Source of the DNA: Phycomyces nitens
Taxonomy: Eukaryota; Mucoromycota; Mucoromycetes; Mucorales; Phycomycetaceae
Assembly: GCA_022702545.1 (NCBI GenBank)
Contig: JAHRBC010000002.1
Span: 2,604,001 to 2,668,000 of the forward strand
Length of the DNA: 64,000 bases
Direction: 5' to 3'
This document shows, piece after piece, positions 59,576 through 64,000 of this stretch. Each line of letters opens with the position of its first letter. The stretch's first letter is position 1. The notes under the pieces were generated by a model. The model did no database searches. It worked only from the letters and a program-made list of their open reading frames with translations, and was not told the origin of the DNA. The position numbers were made by a program, and so were the translations under genes.

Positions 59576-61205
59576 ATGCAATCTACTGCTCATCAACCCA
59601 AGCTTAACAACGATACGACTTGTCACTGTGATGATATGAATTGTCGCAAACCATGCCAAGATAGCCCAAAAGATGCCAGCCCAGTGTATCCCATACCATT
59701 CTCGACCTACACCCACCCAAATGAATGGCAGCCCCAATTCTTTTCTGCAACCTCACCCTGTTCACCATACGCAACCGAAGCTCACCTCTACGGCTTCTCG
59801 ACATACGAAGACGGATCTGCAATTGAGTATGGCTCGGGAGAATGTAACAACATTTACGCTCCAGTTTGCGACTGCAACGCACACAACGTCCATTCTTCTA
59901 GGGATTCTCTGTTTGGAGGCACCAACGAGTCTGATCACCCCCACCGTCACCACCACCATCACCAGAATGTATTCAGACCAGCCTTTTACGATCCGTTTGA
60001 GATCAAGCACCGCAGACGAACCTCGCGTTCTCAGTTCAAGATGCTCGAAAAGACCTTTTTGGAAAACCCTAAACCCAATGCACCTCTTCGTCGCTGGCTT
60101 GCTCAACAACTCTCCATGTCTCCTCGCGGTGTTCAGGTCTGGTTCCAGAACCGCCGTGCAAAGGCAAAGCTCCAGAAACAACAGCAAGACCGTCAACACC
60201 ACCCAAGAAGTCCCCATGTGTCCATAGAACAAGATAAAACAGAATCTCACCATGTGTTCTCACCACCCTATGTCGTCCCCCTTAAAAGGGAACATAGTGG
60301 AGCATCCCAGTTGACTATTTCAGCATCTTCATCTATGAATGATCTTTCGCCCTATTCGTCATCAAGAGACTCTCCTGTCGATGTCAAGGATCAAGGTTAC
60401 CTATCCTCTCGTTCTCTCTATACTCCTCCACAAAGCTCAATTGAAAAGCCTGCAAGCCTACAGCCTTATAGCGACTGTGCAACGATCATTGGAGATGAAG
60501 ACAGTCTGCATGGAAAGAATGAAGATCGCCTGTTTGAGGATCAGCTACTGATGACTCCATTGACACCTTATCAGCCTTCTTGCTACATTGATAGCTTTAC
60601 TGTACAGACCCAAGGAAATATGGGAGTATCCTCATCGTTGGCAATGGACCAGCCTTTGATATTGTCAACATTGTCCAGCTCCCACAAGCATTTCGATCAC
60701 CCCTTGGACCTGTCAAGCTTTGAGTATCCTGTTCAGGACCAGGAACTCTTTGAAGAGCAGCCTAACCCTTCAGACCCACTTGTCTACATTAACAGTCTTT
60801 TTAATGAGACCCATCTCGGGGAAAATGCAAAGACCAATGATTACTCTGGTTCAAATTCGATTGATAGCTGGATCCAGACCCTTCCAGCCAAGACCTCGTT
60901 TTCTGGTAACCTCCACACAGATGCGGTATGGAACAGTCAGTCAGGAGCAATGCCATTTCTCGACACCTCTTTCCAGCCACAACGCAGCTTTGATTCTTTA
61001 CCAGTAGAAAGACGACATTCTTACCCTGTTCATAACAAGCCCTTTGAAGACGAGGTAAGCCCTGATATTGCTTCTTTACCCTTTCTGTACCCTTTTCTTA
61101 CCCGCGCACATCTAGACACTGCGTCGATCATCAGAACCTATTTTTGATTGGAACCCTCTTCTGTCATATAATCTCGTGGCAGACGTATCTAATGTCCTTT
61201 CATAA
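59576..61205 (+). CDS. Homeodomain transcription factor
   Basis: Two exons (59576-61054, 61116-61205) give 522 residues. The homeodomain is at about 143-200: RRRTSRSQFKMLEKTF in helix 1, then LRRWLAQQLSMSPRGVQVW and the recognition helix WFQNRRAKAK with Gln50 and Asn51. It is a typical 60-residue, non-TALE type, as in fungal developmental regulators such as Pho2/Grf10-like proteins. The N-terminus has a Cys-rich patch (CHCDDMNCRKPC) and a His run before the domain. The C-terminal half is Ser/Pro/Gln rich, likely an activation region. The ATG at 59576 is the first in a frame that stays open further upstream. The intron at 61055-61115 (GTAAGC...TCTAG) is inferred; without it the frame ends at 61147 with a different tail. 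Targets unknown. Confidence 0.88.
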
Positions 61206-62264
61206 TTAACTACAACCATTGCAGCGACTATTTTCTGCATACATTTTCAATCCATCTTTATTTTTATTTATTTATATCCCATATGTCCTACTATGCTGAA
61301 ACGTTCGCCTAAACCCAAGATCATCCTACTGTCTCTTATTCATGACTTCTTGTTCATATTGTTTTATTTTCATCTTATTTTATGCACCATTCTCTTTCAG
61401 TCTATCCGTCATACCCATATGCTCGATTGGCCAGTCTGTTCATATGTCAAAAAAAAACAACAAAAAGAAAATATCTTTTTATTATTATTTATTTATATAT
61501 TTACCTTTCTGATGGCATTTTCATTTGTTATCTGCTATACATTTAAACTTCCCTTGAGATCCCCCCCTTTTTTTCATACCCTCATCCACTTTCTCTATAT
61601 ACCATTTTACTGCTTATTTCGTTGGTCGATTCAACAATAAATAAATAAATCAATAAATCAATCGATACTCCTTGCATTCTTGACACTTCGTCAATACCAT
61701 CCGATAGATCTGACCAGACAATATCGAAATATGTAAGAAGAAGAAGAAGAAAGTCAGTCAGTTACTCACTCAGTCAGTCAGTCAGACGAATGGCCATTGA
61801 ACTTTTGACCAGAGATCTATAAACCTTGCTCTTATCTTAATAGTTTTTTCTCAATCTCCTTATTTTTCCTTTCTTGATCTGCTCTCTCTCTCTTTCTCTC
61901 CCCCAGGAAAGTGATCTAACCGCGTGCAAATTACTCTTCAATTTCCCCCCTTTTATATATATATATACATAATTAAATTGCAAGGAATAATTGCTATTCA
62001 TTCCTATTGTTGGGCTTATTCACAAACATCTATTTTGCCGCCAAGTTTATCATCTAAACATCTTTGCCGCCAAACCTTGCAACACCCTTTACTTATTTTG
62101 GGCTATTTTATCCTGCTAAATAAAATACCAGATCATATATGCCATAGATATTTGTTTATTTGTGTAAATAGTGGTGTTTTATATGACTACAAAAGTATGT
62201 ATATATATAAAAAAAACCAACTATTTTTGCACAAGATAGCAAACTGCAAGAGTGTGGGCTGGCT
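61206..62264. other. Convergent 3' intergenic region
   Basis: About 1 kb, AT-rich with pyrimidine runs. It contains AAG and CAGT microsatellites (61735-61785). No gene recognised. Confidence 0.55.
61735..61785. repeat. AAG and CAGT microsatellites
   Basis: An (AAG)n run to about 61752 is followed by (CAGT)n, interrupted by TACT, to 61785, in the 3' region of the homeodomain gene. Confidence 0.85.
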
Positions 62265-62491
62265 TTACTTGTTGGCATTCTTGTCCGCGGCACTTTGGGC
62301 TCTGCTCTTAAAGTCCTGGTTGGTCCCAGTTCTGTCGGCATGAGATTGGATACGGGAAGCATCTTGGGGGTTCATTTGATGATGGCCGCCTCCAGAATGC
62401 TGGCCAGTGGGGTTTTGCTTGGTTCCCTATGGAAGCGTGTTAGAGCAAGCCAGTATGGTTCAAAGACATTTACTTGAGGATTGTGTGACAT
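62265..62491 (-). CDS. Tiny SMP/LEA-type protein
   Basis: Two exons (62491-62474, 62426-62265) encode only 59 residues. The first exon is 18 bases (MSHNPQ); joining it to GTKQNPTGQHSGGGHHQ keeps the frame. The core MNPQDASRIQSHADRTGTNQDFKSRAQSAADKNANK, read in parts, matches the seed-maturation-protein (SMP) motif: DASRIQS, then FKSRAQSAADKNANK. In plants these are late-embryogenesis abundant proteins; fungal versions are small and associated with spores or stress (family knowledge). Entirely hydrophilic, no membrane segment. Too short for most gene finders. A protective role during desiccation or in spores is inference. Confidence 0.83.
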
Positions 62492-62693
62492 GTTGGTGAT
62501 GAGGAAACATTGTTGAAGAAAAAAACTGTTCTTTTTATATGATTTTTTTGTGTGTGTGTGTGGACGTGATAAGATTGCTTGAATATAATCATCTATCTGG
62601 TCCGTCTCTGTTTTTAGATTTGGCGTCAATGAGAAAACATTCTCACCATCATGTCATTATTAAACAATGCTATGCTTGATTTATACAAGTCTG

Positions 62694-64000
<1,307 letters not shown>

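Overview
The window looks like nuclear DNA of a filamentous fungus, most likely an early-diverging one (Mucoromycota-like). Genes are split by short GT-AG introns of roughly 40 to 200 bases, intergenic DNA is AT-rich, and the gene set is fungal (V-ATPase E, Kes1/Osh4, Fmp27-type BLTP2, diaphanous formin, septation-type kinase). It also carries genes that yeasts lack but animals keep: a Ral GTPase, a DDX20/Gemin3-like helicase, LENG8 and a BICD-like dynein adaptor. The lineage call is inference from this gene content. All gene models were spliced by hand from reading frame, splice sites and family similarity. For every complete model the exon lengths sum to a multiple of three.

Layout. At 1-6.2 kb are the 3' part of a LENG8/Thp3 gene (+), a coiled-coil dynein-adaptor candidate (-) and an Efm1/Rkm1-type SET methyltransferase (+). 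At 6.6-15.8 kb is the very large lipid-transfer protein BLTP2/Fmp27 (+). After 3 kb of gene-poor AT-rich DNA come phosphomannose isomerase (-) and, divergent from it, V-ATPase subunit E (+). A second gene-poor block holds a tRNA-Asn(GTT). Then come an OSBP/Kes1 protein (-) and an 18-exon formin (+). From 38.4 to 52.5 kb six genes run on the minus strand: a kelch/transmembrane protein, a CsbD-like hydrophilic protein, SARNP/Tho1, PRL1/Prp46, a Ral GTPase and a septation-type kinase with CH and C1 domains. eIF3a (+) diverges from the kinase. The right end holds a homeodomain factor (+), a tiny SMP/LEA-type protein (-) and the 3' part of a DDX20-like helicase (-), which runs off the window.

Functional themes. 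Several genes serve polarity, cytokinesis and trafficking (formin, Ral, CH-kinase-C1, dynein adaptor, Kes1, BLTP2, V-ATPase). Others serve mRNA and RNP biology (LENG8, SARNP, PRL1, DDX20, eIF3a). No mobile element, CRISPR array, virus-derived gene or rRNA was recognised. The most unusual items are the CH-kinase-C1 fusion, the BICD-like adaptor with a possible C-terminal membrane anchor, the two-module kelch membrane protein, a fungal Ral with an animal-type effector loop, and two GC-AG introns.
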